Shown here in pieces: positions 40,870 through 53,425 of a stretch of 64,000 nucleotides of DNA (the stretch's first letter is position 1; every line of letters starts with the position of its first letter). Made by a program: the position numbers and the translations under genes. Origin of the DNA: Pseudomicrostroma phylloplanum (taxonomy: Eukaryota > Basidiomycota > Exobasidiomycetes > Microstromatales); NCBI GenBank assembly GCA_039545275.1, contig BCHS01000002.1, positions 1,426,001 to 1,490,000 on the forward strand, in the 5' to 3' direction. The notes below the pieces were generated by a model. It had not been told where the DNA came from and did no database searches. It saw nothing but the letters and a program-made list of their open reading frames with translations.

Positions 40870-42232
40870 ATGTCCAACCAACCCAAGGTGAGTCTATGAG
40901 GGGTGGAGTCTCTGCGCCTTGTATGACAAAGAGCTAAACCCCATTCATGCTTTTCGCCCTGCAGTCGGTGCCGCTGACATGTTCAGGCCACACAAGACCA
41001 GTGGTGCACTTGGAGTTTTCAGATCTGCAAGAGGATGGAACCTACACAATGCTCTCGAGCTGCAAGGACGGTAATCCAATGTGAGTAAGACCCAGCGATC
41101 GCACTGCATATAGCCTGGGCTTCGACTGACGCAGATCTCCTTTCTGTGTGCATTGCAGGCTCCGCGATTGGCTAGGAGATTGGGTCGGGACCTTCCTTGG
41201 CCACAAGGGCGCTGTTTGGAGCGCAAAGCTGTCTGGTGGTGAGGCCTCGAAAGCTGTGACTGGTAGTGCTGATTTCTCGGCGTGAGTGAGGCGTCTATAC
41301 GAACAGGCAAGTGCGCATGCAAGCTCTAGCTGACCCCTGCCCTACCCGCATCCAGTAAGGTCTGGGATACCTTTACCGGACAATGCCTCCATACCTTCCC
41401 GCACAACCACATTGTCCGCTCCGTAGCAATTGACGCTCAGGGCAGCCGCATCTTCACGGGCGGCCACGAGAAGAAGCTGCGCCTTTTCGACCTCAATCAG
41501 CCGGACGCCGCGCCTATCGAGCTGACTGGCAGCTCGTCAAAGGGTACAGCCCACGACGGTACCATCAAGAGCGTCGTATGGCAAAGGGGGGACAATGAGA
41601 ACACTGTCATCAGCGCGGGAGAGGATAAGGCGGTGAGGTGGTGGGACATCAGGACTGGACAGGTCAGCCACGAGATGACCTTTGAGGACCCAATTGTTTC
41701 TATGGAAAGGTCTCAGGGTGTGCTTGGCGAGCTGATCACCATCGCTTCTGGCAAGAAGATCACCTGGCTGGACGCGCAAAGGTGAGTTTGCAAGTCAGAA
41801 AGAAGCTCGCAGCATTGGTATCGCGCTGACCTACTGATATCGCCTTTGTCTCCAGTCGCTCGGTCCGCAAAGAGTTCACCCTGGCCCAGCCAGTCTCCTC
41901 GGCGTCAGTACATCCCATCTTGGCAGACCGCTTCATCGTTGGCTCCACGAGTGATGGGTGGGTGAGGATCCACGACTTTGAGTCGGGAGAGGAGAAGGAG
42001 CTGCTCAAGGGCCACCACGGTCCGGCCCATGTAGTGAGCTATAGTCCCGATGGAGAGCTGGCTGCCAGTGGTAGTGAAGACGGTGAGTTCCGCGCGCGCG
42101 TGATGGATAGGAGTGGTGGGAGAGTGGACTGCTGACACGCTGGAATTGCGTCTTTACCTCTTGATGACGACAATAGGTACCATCCGGCTATGGCAGACCT
42201 ACCCTGGCAAGAAGTACGGACTGTGGATGTAA
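40870..42232 (+). CDS. STRAP/unrip-type WD40-repeat protein
   Basis: Six exons fit: 40870-40887 (only six codons), 40965-41080, 41159-41281, 41356-41781, 41856-42082 and 42177-42232. The joined protein follows STRAP closely: [108 protein letters not shown] and [38 protein letters not shown] is a seven-bladed WD40 scaffold; in animals it works with the SMN complex and TGF-beta receptors. The predicted end (KYGLWM) is shorter than animal STRAP. The stop overlaps a GTAAGC donor, so one more exon is possible. Confidence 0.9.
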
Positions 42233-44212
42233 GCAAGAGGGCTATTCAGCTAGGGCGGAAAATGCTGTAGCCCGAGAGGTCATCGCAACCAATGTCAATG
42301 CACTTCATCGTCCCACCCTTCGTGCGCACACCCGTGCGGTCGAAATGTCTATGTGACTGACGGCCATGCTCGGACTGGACTGACGTGTAAGGACGTGTTG
42401 ACGGGGAGGAAGGGACTACCGCAAGGCCTGATTCGCTCCAGTAAGCAGGACCTTCCCGAGCAATAGCGAGAAACAGCAGCCCACCAGCAGCAACAACGTC
42501 ACGTCGCTAGGGCCTTCCAAGCACAGGCACAGTCATGCGATGTTTGCGGGATCACGCCTGGGCCTGTACAGGGGACGATGCGAAGCGATCCGACCGTGCC
42601 ATCTGCCCGTCCGGCACTGGAGCGAGGGTGTGGTCGCTCGGCTTGCTTGCGGAAATTTGCAGCAGTCACACAGCCTTCGCAAATGCCAGAAGGTAGGGCA
42701 GCTAAGCCGCGAGTTGCTGCGTGGGAGGACAGTGGGCTGCTGGACGGTGTAGATTTGGGACGGGAGCCATGATCAGAGTCAGAGAGCAGTAGGGCGGCTT
42801 CGATCGTGGCGTTTGTGTCAAGACGAAGACGCAAGTGCCTTGTGACGGCAGTGGAGATAGCGCCTACGAGGGATGACGTCTCCCCGATCTTGTGACGGGA
42901 GACAATGACCGATCATTTGCCTTTCTTGCTCCAGATCGACGTCAAGCGAAGAGCAGCAGCTGCATCAACATTGATACGGACTTATCCGTTGTTGTTGAGT
43001 GCACAAGCAGTCGACAGTTGAGTGCACGCACCCTTTAGCAAAGACTTCCGTCCCATCTTCAGCTCACAGACAACACCCGTGTTTGTGCACCGTAGAACGA
43101 ACAGAAGGAGGGCTTGAGCGGGCGGAGATATGTGCAGTTGAGCAAGTGATGGTAAAGAATGAAAATTCTCCGACGCGCAGCTGTTTCTGAGCAAGACTTA
43201 GCAGACTGGGTGCGCAACGAGGCCATGGACGAAGGCATGACGTGCGACGTGGGGGAACAAGGCGATCAGGCGCAGACTTCCCCGCCTTCTATGGACCTTT
43301 GCAAGACCGTCTTTGCGACTTCGCCTGACTCGAGTCAACGACAACGGTGAGACTTCAACAACATGCTGACAGGCAGGCTTTTGTTTGGCTCCATGTACCA
43401 CTCCTTGGGAGCGCTACGCATCCGCTCAGTGACTTTCACAGGGACAAACGGGGAGAGAGGGCGAGGGCGAGGTATCTGCGTTCTTCTTTTTCCGGAAAAG
43501 GGGACAAAGCAACAGAGGGATGCGTTTGGACGTGGCGGTAGAAGCGTGACGGACGCGGCGCACGACGCAGGACGCAGGACGACCTGAGACGACAAACAGA
43601 GCATCTGTGAGAGAGCGCCGCTCCTGGGCTTTGGTAGGCGAAGCGGCTCGGGCGTACTTGCAGCAGAGCTCAATGTTGCTCTTGGCGACGCTTACGGTCG
43701 GACGTGGGACTGTGAAAGGGGGAGGACCTGGGACAGCGAGCCACATCGCAATCAAAGGGGAAGGGAGCCACACGTCGAAGCCCGGCCGGAAGATCTTGGC
43801 TTCGACAGACGCAGCGGCCTTTCAGGGCGACAGGATACGCCATCTCTGTGCATGCCTCTTCGGAGCGGCCGTCCTTGTCTCCGCATCTCAGTGAAATTGA
43901 GCCGGGATCCCGCTCGAGCAATCACCCGCCCGATGGGCCGCTGCGCCTGTTCAAAGCCCGGCCGGCCGCTCGACCCCTGAGTACAATGGCGAGATGGTAC
44001 AAGGACGCCCCCCATAGCTGACAGACTAGCTGTGGCTGGACCGGTTATATAGTCGCCTGGTCCTTTTGCACCGTCATTTCATCCCATTTCTTCCTCACCA
44101 TCTTCACCTGTCAACATTTGACGTCCGTCATTCACGACTGCGCCAACTTCTGTGCCTCATCGATCTTTCTCAATCTTCAATCGGCCTTCTTCATTCAGAT
44201 TCACGCCTCACG
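42233..44212. other. Long intergenic stretch upstream of the zinc-finger gene
   Basis: Nearly 2 kb without a supported gene. It holds the STRAP 3' region and the promoter and leader of the C2H2 gene. Two near-copies of aagcccggccgg occur at about 43779 and 43958. Open frames are short and on both strands, with no recognisable content, and no tRNA was found by eye. Confidence 0.4.
44046..44051 (+). promoter_or_regulatory. Candidate TATA box for the C2H2 gene
   Basis: TATATA in the context ggttatatagtc lies 162 bases upstream of the ATG at 44213. A C/T-rich leader follows. Supported by sequence and position only. Confidence 0.5.
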
Positions 44213-46382
44213 ATGGACATTCTAGGTGAGCTCTAACTTCGCAGTCAGATCCATGCTGTTGCGTCTGACACTTTCTGACGCGACTTTTTCCATCTGGCTC
44301 TTTCTACTTTCTCACAGAGCTAGTGCACGACGATCAGCGAGCAGAGGACCGTCCCTTTGAGTGCGGCGAGGGCGGCTGTAGCAAGGCTTTCTCAAGGGTG
44401 AGTGACGACGACGACGACGGCGACGAGCTCGCTCTGCCATCGACTGCTGGCTCGACACAGCTAGGGGCAGTGAGTGCACGTCCTTCCAGAGGACGTGCGG
44501 AGCTCCGTCTGGGACCGGAGCAGCGGAACTGGGCTTGCACGCTTGCGCACGACCATTCCTGTGCTGACATCTCTCCCCCTTTAAATTTCCCCTTTGTTCT
44601 CCCTTTGCCCTCCACAGAGGAGCGATCTGGCTAGGGTGAGTGTGCGGTGCCTCGCATCTCGAGGTTGAGTCAATTCAGAGCTCGTTTGCAGCGGGGCGCG
44701 AAGAAGTGGCGCAGAATCTGCCGAAGCCGAGGTCGAGATCCAGGCGGGAAGCCAAAGAGGACGCTGGGCGGAGGTGCAGGGGTTTGGCGCGTCATGCGCA
44801 AAGGAGACGCCGGGTCCCTTTGTTCGTCCTTTTTGGACGCGAGCAACAGCTGGCCGGCGTATTATCGACGGCCCACAGCCCAGGACGAGGGTCTTGGAAC
44901 TCGTTCATTGCACATCACTGCGAAGGAGAGACAGGCGCCTTGGCATTCAACTCGGCCGAGAACGACGCACGCGGCGCGGCTTCTTATGCTTCCCATGCTG
45001 ACCTTGCATACCCCGCCATCTTGATTTGGTCCATCTAGCATCAACGCATTCACTCCCAAGAGAGGCCATTGTGAGTTCAATTGGTAGTGATGGATAAGCT
45101 CGACTTTTGCGTCTGCTTACGTGTCCACGGGATCTACCCTTCTTTTCTCTCTTACCTCAGCCAATGCCCTTACAGCATATGTGGCAAAACCTTCATTCAG
45201 CGTTCGGCTCTTACAGTGCATCTCAGGATACACACTGGAGAACGGCCTCATGTCTGCGAAGTATGCTCCAAATCATTCAGCGACTCTTCCTCCCTCGCAA
45301 GGCATAGGAGGATCCACACCGGCAGGCGACCTTATCGATGCGACACGTGCTCCAAGACCTACTGTCGACGCGTCACCCTGAACAGACATGTGCAGCGAGC
45401 CCACGGCACGGTGCTCAAGAAGAGGAGCATACGCGGATCCAACACCGTGGTCAGCTCCCAGCAAGATGCTGTACTCGCATCTCAGTCCTACGACAGGACG
45501 GTGCCGAATACCCTGCGGGCAGGGGGGGCACCAACTCCATACTTTTCCTCCCCCTTGGGCACACAAGAGGCACAATGGTATCACATGGCTGGCACATCGA
45601 TGGATGCACCTCAGATGACCTCTCAAGGGCTGCACTACGGTGTTCCCTACGGTACTCCCATGACACTGCAGACTAGCGACAGTAGCCGCGACGAAGAGTC
45701 GCTTTCAGATCTCTCCAGCGGCACGGTGTCCTCCCACCCGCATTCTCCTCATACCCATGACGGAGTCGTCAACCACCACCCTTACTTCAACAACTCTCAC
45801 GCTATGATGACTACACAAGATGGTTCGGCATACACAGCGATGCCTGTTAAGCCATCAACTTCCACGTACGGCATGCTCGGCTCTCACCCGTCCACCAGCC
45901 CACAGCACAATCAGATCCTCTCTCTTCAGCAGCTGCAGCCTCCGCCCGCGCAACACTTCGCTCATCAGCAGCCTCACTACCAGAGCAGCATCGGAGCTTG
46001 GGCGAACAGTGTTCCTCCTGCAAATGAGTTCGCCCAGCAGCCTGCCGTACAGACAATGGGAACAATGTCGTTGGACTCGCAACACTACGCAGACGGTAGC
46101 ATGGCGACCTGGTCTGGCGCCAATCGCGGCAGCCACCCAGCATACAGCATGGGCAACATGGCCGTGCGGGCACAGGCTCAACAAGGCCAGAATCAATTCT
46201 CACCGATGCAGCAGCAGCAGCAGCAACAACACCAACAACAGCAGGCACAACAGCAAGCCCGACGCCAACAATCACAACAGACATCAACGACACAACAAGG
46301 ATACCCTGGAACACATCACTTCCAGCAAGAACATTCTCAAAATCTCTTTGCGATCGAGCAGACTGGTCACCAGACCTTCTAA
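44213..46382 (+). CDS. C2H2 zinc-finger transcription factor with four fingers and a Gln-rich tail
   Basis: Five exons fit: 44213-44225, 44318-44397, 44618-44635 (18 nt), 45039-45070 and 45161-46382, giving 454 residues. The product starts [17 protein letters not shown]. Finger 1 reads [25 protein letters not shown] and is spread over exons 2-4. Finger 2 is [25 protein letters not shown], finger 3 is [23 protein letters not shown], and finger 4 is [24 protein letters not shown]; all have the two Cys and two His. TGERP-type linkers join them, so they should bind DNA as a tandem array. After about residue 160 the protein is Ser/His/Gln-rich, with a CAG/CAA-coded Gln run near 46210-46290. The block with [14 protein letters not shown] is widespread in fungal C2H2 regulators; I cannot name the orthologue. 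The upstream gap of 2 kb suits a regulated gene. Confidence 0.85.
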
Positions 46383-46670
46383 GGCTCCATCCGACTCATT
46401 CATACTGATAGAAGAGGCCGCGCCTCTTTCATGCCCTACGGAAGGTTCCGCTCCGTCACCAGCTTCTCGCGCCCATATGTTCCACTAGCTTCAGTCACTG
46501 CCCTTTGCGCTTGTCACATCTGTCACGTCCCTATCACGTCCCCTCTCCCAGCATATCCGGATCTGCTGAGCATGAAATACCTAGTCACTTGCCAAATATT
46601 CACACTGCATTGAGCCCTCTCACCGTCGCCAGAGAAGAGTAGATTGGGAGTGTTCCATTGATGCCTCTGA

Positions 46671-47785
46671 CTACGGCCAGCCGTACAGATTGCTCCATAT
46701 CCGCGTACAGTCCGCCTCCTCCTCCAGCGCCGAGGCCAGCCTATCTAGCTTGGCCACGGTCTCCTCGTCTACCCATCCGGCAGTATCCTCCGTCAGGGCG
46801 TCTGTCTCCCGCTGCGCAGCCTCTCCTGCTTGACCCTCCTCTGGGTCTTCTTCATCGCGGATACGCAGCCAAGGACCTGAAGGGAGGGTGCGTTGCTCGG
46901 CCTCTAGGAGGTTGTACGAGGTGAGCTTCGAGGAGATGGGATCGATCTGCGATGGCTCGCAGAGGATCTGTAGTGCGGAAGGAGTAGAGAAACACGTCAG
47001 TCGTTCCTCTTCACTCATATATCGGAAGTTTACGGGCTAGCACCCCTCACCTCGACGATGGTCCCTCCCTCTTGCACAATCTTCCCCTGCGCCTCATTCT
47101 CCGCCTCTACCTCGCTCACTTCCTCTGCTCCATTCTCCAGAGCCACCTCAAAGACCTCGTCAAACTTGCCCGCCTCTCCACTCGCAAGCGCGAGCCGTAT
47201 CACTCCTCTCTTCTGGAAGAGATGTCCCACAGAGGAGAGCCGGTAGTTGGACGAGGCCGATTTGTTGAAGATCTCCTTGACTTTCGCGTGTGTCCGGCCG
47301 GGGGAATCCGTCGAGCACTCGATGACCAGTGCTACGGCCGCTCCGCCCTGTGCGCTTGGCGGCCCCAAAGCCTCATAGGTGACAGCAGTGAGCGTCTCTC
47401 CGCTCTTGTCTGCCTTTGCAAAGGTGTTCTCTAACCGGTCCTTGGGGAAGTTGAGCTCCTTTGCCTTCTTGAGCGCCACGGCTAGACGGGTGTTGCTCTC
47501 TGGCAAAGGCCCACCGGAGCGGATGGCGGCGACTAGGTCCCGAGTGAGACGACCGAAGACGTTGGATCGGGCGGAATCCTGGATGGCCTTCTTGTGGCGG
47601 ATCTTGCTCCAGCGGTTGGAGCCGGAGGGGTGCGGAGGAGTGCAGCTGAAGGACCGGGGGGAGGGGAGGGATGTTCGGCGTAGAGGTGGAAGAGGTGAGG
47701 CGACGCTCCTTAGCTGATGGCTACTGACATTTGCCTGCCATCTCGAAGGGCCGGCTACGGCGCAGCAGCGAGGAAAGCTTGCCAT
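46671..47785 (-). CDS. YebC/TACO1-family mitochondrial translation factor
   Basis: Two exons fit: 47785-47051 and 46967-46671, giving 343 residues. The first 55 residues are Arg/Ser/Pro-rich and lack acids, consistent with mitochondrial import. The core has NRWSKIRHKKAIQD, VAAIRSGGPLPESNTRLA, ALKKAKELNFPKDRLENTF, TYEALGPP, TDSPGRTHAKVKEIFNK and SVGHLFQKRG, the standard YebC order. TACO1 in humans and Dpc29 in yeast assist translation in mitochondria. The second exon (ILCEPSQIDPISSKL) supplies the C-terminal domain and then an acidic tail that is longer than in bacterial YebC. Start codon and core are clear; the intron is supported by a gtgagg donor and a CAG acceptor. Confidence 0.9.
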
Positions 47786-48166
47786 GTCTGCTCGTATCGA
47801 AATGGTGGCGAGGATACCAAGGTGACTGCCGGCCCCATGTCACCGGCGGAAGCTTCAGATCTTCGGAAAAGAGCTGCAGGCCCAAAGGCTTTCAATCTCC
47901 GCGTCAGCCTCAGTCACGTCGCGAAATATCCGAGGGAGTGTTGGATGGCCAAGAGAAGGGCATTCTGGTCTACCAGTCTCTTGAATACCCTCGACTCCAC
48001 TCCTCCTCCATCACCTCCTCCCGTCATGTCTTGTGGCATTGTTGCAGCATGAGGTGCGAGAAGCTGCCATTGCCCCTCATCATCTCACAGTCCCTGCCTT
48101 CATTCGTGTTCTGACTTTCCTAGGCCTGAGCGTGGGCGCGTCTAAGCGGGCGCATCCTCCACCAGG
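47786..48166. promoter_or_regulatory. Divergent promoter region between the TACO1-like gene and EXO1
   Basis: This 381-bp gap separates two opposite starts, which suggests a shared promoter area. No TATA box is obvious. Confidence 0.5.
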
Positions 48167-50980
48167 ATGGGTATCCAGGGCCTGCTTCCCCTGCTTAAGG
48201 ATGTACAGACACCGACCAATGTCTCGCAGTACAAAGGACAGACTTTGGGAATAGACGGATATGTATGGCTGCACAGAGGCGCCTACGGGTGTGCAGAGAA
48301 GCTCGTCATGGGGGAGGCGACGACACAGTGAGTCTGACAGGCAGAAGTCAGGCAGTGCATTCAGAGCCAAATCGCAGGCTGATGACAGGACCTTTCTTAC
48401 CCCTTGAACAGATATACAAATTATGCTATGCATCGTATTCGGATGCTCAGACATCATGGCATCACGCCATACGTAGTCTTTGATGGCGATCGGCTGCCGA
48501 GCAAGGCGGGCACAGAGGAGGAGCGTGAGGCACGCAGAAGCGAGAACTTGGCCAGAGCCAAATCGCTCACGCGAGACGGCAGGAAAGGTTCGACCTTTGA
48601 GGCATTTGCCAAGTGCATAGACATCACGCCAGAGATGGCGTACCAATTGATCAAATGCCTCAAGGCAGAGGGCGTACCGTACGTCGTTGCCCCATACGAG
48701 GCAGATGCGCAGCTGGCGTACCTAGAGAAGATGGGCATGATCGATGCTGTAGTGACCGAAGACTCGGACCTTCTCGTCTTCGGCTGCCGGAAGGTACTGT
48801 TCAAGATGGACTCCAACGGCGACTGCATCGAGATCCTCTCGTCTCGCTTCACCGCTTGTAAGACACTCTCCTTCGCAGGCTGGACCACCGACCTCTTCCG
48901 CCAGATGGCCATCCTCTCTGGCTGCGATTACCTTCCCTCGATCCAGGGCATGGGCCTCAAGAATGCGCACAAGCTTCTCCAGCGATACAAGACAGTCAAT
49001 AAAGTCTTGCAGGCCGTCCGACTGGAAGGCAAGATGAAGATTCCGCTCGACTACCAGGCAAAGTTCGAACAGGCCGAGAAAACCTTTCTCTACCAGCGGG
49101 TGTGGTGTCCTCGGAGTGAGACGCTGACGACGCTGAGCGCTCTGGAAGCCGATGAGACTGCGATGGACTATGTTGGACCCGAAATTGCGCGAGAGGTGGC
49201 AAGGGGCATCGCTCACGGAGAGATCGATCCGATCTCAAGATCAGCTATGGTCGACATAGCTAAGGGCTTCCAGCCAGGTAGGGGACGATCAGCGGCATCG
49301 GCTCCGTCCTCCTCCAGATCAGCCTTTCGAAGAACCACCAGCAAGGACAGCCTGCCGCATGCTCTCCCGCAAGGCCAGACTACGCTGCTCAACTTTGGCA
49401 AGCGACCGGCGGGCTCGAAGACGAGCAAGTCTATCTCGCTCCCCACTATGCAAACAGCACGACAGCCTCTTGGAATGAGAGACATCAACACTCTCACTAG
49501 CAATGCCGGCCCATCGACGCCTGTCAAGAGCCCCTTCTTCGGAGGCAAGCGCAAAGCCAACACTTCACCAGCCAAAGAGGTCATCTTCTCTGAGCTTGTT
49601 GACGCGACAGCGAAGGCAGATCTTGACTCTGTGATGCTGACACGGCACCCAAATGCTAGACAGTCACCCATCTCTGGTATCGGCGATTACTTCTGCGAAT
49701 TGGACGGGGCTGATCCTAGATTGCTGATGAGTGATGATGAGGGAGAGAAGATCCCTGCGTTCACGGCCCTCATCTCTCAGAAGACGGACGCAAAGCTTAG
49801 GAGCGGGGAGGAGGCGGAGGAGGAGGAAGGCTTCGAATGGGCTGTGAGAGACTGCGCAAGTGAGGTCTCGTCGGACGATGCTCGCACGACACCCAAGAAG
49901 CGCTCCGGCTGGCAAGAGACGTCATCGAGAAGCTCAGCCTTCTCTTCGCCATCGACCGATTTAGGGGATGCGAGCGTCAGTCCAGTGAAGAGGATGAAAA
50001 GGGAGGTGGACGGAGAGCAAGTTGCTCGCCAAGAGGACTTGAAATTGCGCGACGAGTCACCCGCAAGTCCGAGGGAAGACATCATCTCCTCGCCAGTACA
50101 GGACAAGGACACCTCTCCGGCGCCTAGTGCCCGTATAACTGAGCCCGCTCTGCCTCTCCTGAATGAGCGCACTGGTCGCAAGCGCTCTTTGGCCGACGAT
50201 GAAGTGGACTTCGCAGATGAAGAGCGAGAAGACGAGGACGACGTGGAAGCATCACAGGCCGAAGCGAGCCCATCGCTCTGGGCGAAATATCGACATCAAC
50301 CTCTTAAGACTGCTCAAGGCGACAACGCCACCCCTGTCCGACCTCGGACTGCTCTGCGAACGCCTAGCAATCGGCCTCTGCGTCTGTACGCATATCAGAG
50401 CCCGGCTGAGAACAGTCCATATCCTGTTGCTCCAATGGCTGCGTCGACGAGCAAGGCTCGCACCCCTGCTCCAGTCGCCAAGAGGACACTCTCTTTCCAG
50501 AGCCGTCACGAAGATGCAGAGAATATCCCCTCCCCTCATCTGCTTCCCACCTCGGCTGTCAAGAGGATGAAAGTGGACAGTCCCGCCAACCCGCCCCCAA
50601 AGCTGACGACGAGCAGGAGCCTGTCGGTCCTACCGCTTTCGGCTCGCTCGTCGAATCCTGACGCGGAGGATCCGCAGGTTCGGCAGGACTCTCCTCTGTC
50701 GGCATTCAGGTACGCAGGTAGTCCCAGCGAGACGAAGAAGAGTCTGAGTCTGGGCGCTCTGCCCTTGTCCGTGCAGAGAGCCGAGGGAGGAAGACAGAGA
50801 GCTGGGACTGTTCCTCGTGTTGAGGAGGCTGTTGTAGGGGAGAAGGGTAAGAAGCCGAAGCAGCAGCAGCAGCGGGGCGTCCTGCAATTTGCGTCTGCTG
50901 GTCAGCAGAGAGTGACGGGGGATGTAGGGACTGGCGCGGGCAGACCCTCTCTGGATAGGTTCAAGTTTAGGAGCACCTAA
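48167..50980 (+). CDS. EXO1: Exonuclease 1 (5'-3' DNA exonuclease/flap nuclease)
   Basis: Rad2/XPG-family nuclease for mismatch repair, end resection and meiotic recombination. Two exons fit: 48167-48327 and 48412-50980, giving 909 residues. The N-nuclease domain begins MGIQGLLPLLKD with GIDGYVWLHRGAYGCAEKL. Catalytic acids are visible in VFDGDRLPSK, PYEADAQLAYL, VTEDSDLLVFG and ILSGCDYLPS. A helix-hairpin-helix follows (GMGLKNAHKLLQRY). The conserved nuclease region covers about residues 1-350; the rest is disordered and Ser/Pro/Lys-rich. It may carry mismatch-repair-protein-binding motifs, as in yeast Exo1, but I cannot point to one with confidence. The 3' end is 215 bases from the converging MCMBP stop. 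Confidence 0.95.
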
Positions 50981-51195
50981 AGGTATTGGCGCGAGGTAGA
51001 CAGACCGATTAGGTGCAACAGGCAGGGAGCGGTCATCAGCACATTTTGTATATTTCTTCACAAGTCTTCTTCGCACTGAGCATCATCACTAAGCATCACG
51101 ATCGTCACGATTCAATGTTATTACATCAGGTCTACCATGCGAGCTTTCAAAACCAGACATCCTTACCTCCGCCTAGGTATACAAGAACAGTCGGA

Positions 51196-53120
51196 CTACT
51201 TCTGCTTACCGACCCCAACCTTCCGCCTGACCGCGAGCTCCTCCATTCTCCTCTGATCCATCTCCTTGGCCCTCTTGAAGTCCTCAAAAGCCAGCTCGGT
51301 CCGACCTCTCGAAGCGGACAGGAGACGCGCAATGTCCATCTGTCGAAGGAGGTCTTCCTGACTAGCCGAGGCGGCAGCAGTAGCAGCCTGTGCGTTGGCC
51401 GAGGCACTGGCGGAGGAGCGCGAGGCGACAAAGTCCTTTTGGATCTCCTCTGCCACGCTTGCTGGTACAGCTAGAGTGCGGGCGAGCTTGCGAGCTTTCA
51501 GGAGGTGGTTGCGTAGCGCGGGCAGGTCTGCATCGTCGCTGACTTGCTCCGTCTGTGCTGCTGAGCTGCTGACAGATGAGGGCGAGACGAGCACATCCAC
51601 ATCGCACTTGATCAGCCCACCGCTCAGCGCCTTCTTCCCACCCTTGGCCTCCTCCTCTTCGCTCTGCGCTTCCTCGTGGCAAAGGATCACCACGCCGAGA
51701 TCCACTGGAAGCATGAACGGCGCTGGGTTGAAAGGGAAGCGGTAGCCGAGCTCACTCCGGCCCACTACCTCCTGCAGACACTCCAGATTGCTCAGCCCGT
51801 GGGCGTCCAGCTTGCCCTCGGAGATGGCCTCTTCTACCAGGAGCGTCGTGCCGCGCGGCAGTTGCAGCTGGCCGGCGCGCAGGCCTGTGCTGTCTGGGAG
51901 GGAGTGAGGAGGGTAGGAAATGGAGGGATCATTGAGGCTTTTCAGAGTCAGGGGCAAAGGGGCCACCGAGGGTAGGAGGTTGGAGAGGAGAGCTGGGAGG
52001 GTGGAAGGACTTGTTGAGGCGGGGAGATGGAGGCGCAGAGAGAGGTGGCCGAGGGCAAAGGGCGCCTTGCGGGTGTGGATACTGGCGATGAGAGCGAGCA
52101 GGAGCCACTCTGCTGCCGTCTGGTCACCGTTCAGAGAAGCAGCCAGCTTGCCGATCAGAGCAGACCTGGTCTCCTCAGCAGACTCGCTTGCGGCAGACAC
52201 GCCATCTGTAGTCGGAGAAGCGCTCTCTGTAGGTGTGGAAGACCAGACGTCGGCCAGCTTGTCGTGGTAGAGGACGTGAAGGGTAGGATGGAGCTGCTCG
52301 GGCAGCACGGAGTCGTCTGCTGCTGAAGAACCAGAGGCCCACTCTGAGCTTGGCAACGGTCCGAAGTCGAGGATGCCGACCACTTCAACTACGTCGCCTG
52401 CTTGGAGTGACTCGGCTGCTGAGATGTCATAGACCTGAGGGGAACATTTCAAAGGAAGGGAGAGCCATTAGACAATCTGCCACGCAATGCTGAATCATTT
52501 CCAGCGTGAGGACTCACCTTGAGCAAAACGCCAAGAGCATCAGCCGAATTTGACATTGAGATCTTCTCTTTCACGCCGTAAGATGTGGTTGAGCTAGTGC
52601 TTCCCTCTGGGGCTTCTGCCGCCCTTGCGTCCTCCACTCCTCCCACGCTGGACGCCTCTTCTAAAGCTAGAGCTCTCCTGTCCGCCTCCTTCGCCCAGCC
52701 AGACCGTCCAGGTAGACTAGCTGCATAGAGGACAGATCGCTCCGTCAGGTCCGACCCAGATGGGGCGCTAAAGGCTTCCGTCGCTGCTTCTGCTCCAGCT
52801 GCAGATTCCGTGGTCAGAGAGTCCGCCCCATACAAAGCGCACTTGGGCTCAGACGAGCCCGGCAGCGTAGCGAGCACGATCTCATTGCCCATCGAGTTGT
52901 CTTGCACCATTCCCTTCCATCTGACCGTCTTTCCCTTGAGCTGTTGAAGGGTGTTCCTGCTCAAGTAGGGAACTTTAGCCCGTGGGAATGCCCGCCTAAA
53001 CTCGTCGGATACGGCGGTGGGGACTTCTTCAGAAGACTTTCTTGAGCGAGAGAAGATGTCCTGAATGAGTGTGTGGGGAGAGGAGAGCGCGAGCGCAAAA
53101 GGTGTGTTTGTGGGCACCAT
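51196..53120 (-). CDS. MCMBP: Mini-chromosome maintenance complex-binding protein
   Basis: MCMBP/ETG1 proteins bind MCM3-7 and help load or unload the helicase during replication. Two exons fit: 53120-52518 and 52434-51196, giving 613 residues. N-terminal blocks are PHTLIQDIFSRS, AKVPYLSRNTLQQLKGKTVRWKGMVQDNSMGNEI and ERSVLYAASLPGRSGW. The splice joins GVLLK to VYDISAAESLQAGDVVEVVGILDF. Further on are PTLHVLYHDKL, AEWLLLALIASIHTRKAPFALGHLSL, LPRGTTLLVEEAISEGKLDAHGLSNLECLQEVV and FPFNPAPFMLPVDLGVVILC, all in family order. The C-terminus has ASRGRTELAFEDFKRAKEMD. A further in-frame ATG at 53207 is upstream, but the residues between do not look conserved. Confidence 0.93.
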
Positions 53121-53425
53121 GGCGATATAAGGGACTAGGGGGTCGGTGTTGATATGCAGAGTGGGTGAGTGTTGGTGTCTTCGAGGGTGAATCCACTCCT
53201 TTTCCACCCTTGGCGCGCTGCACGTCGACGAGGACTAGTCGTGCACGCGTTAAGTGGGCCACGTGGGAGTCGCGATCTGCCTGCACGCTTATATACTCAA
53301 ATCAAATTCCCCTTTCCGTCGAGACTAATATCCGAGAATGACACTTGAAGTCATAAGGCAGGGGCACCAATCTCGACTCCTTCTCCATGCGGGCCTGTAC
53401 GTATGAAGTGTACTGATCCCTCAGG
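53121..53425. promoter_or_regulatory. Divergent promoter region with a TATATA box, MCMBP and oxygenase genes
   Basis: This 305-bp gap separates two opposite starts. TATATA at 53290-53295 is palindromic; it lies about 130 bases upstream of the plus-strand ATG and about 170 upstream of the minus-strand one, so either gene could use it. Confidence 0.5.

Noticed and set aside
53121..53207. An upstream in-frame ATG for MCMBP at 53207
   Set aside because: The 29 extra residues are His/Pro/Arg-rich without family resemblance. ATG at 53120 gives a normal N-terminus.
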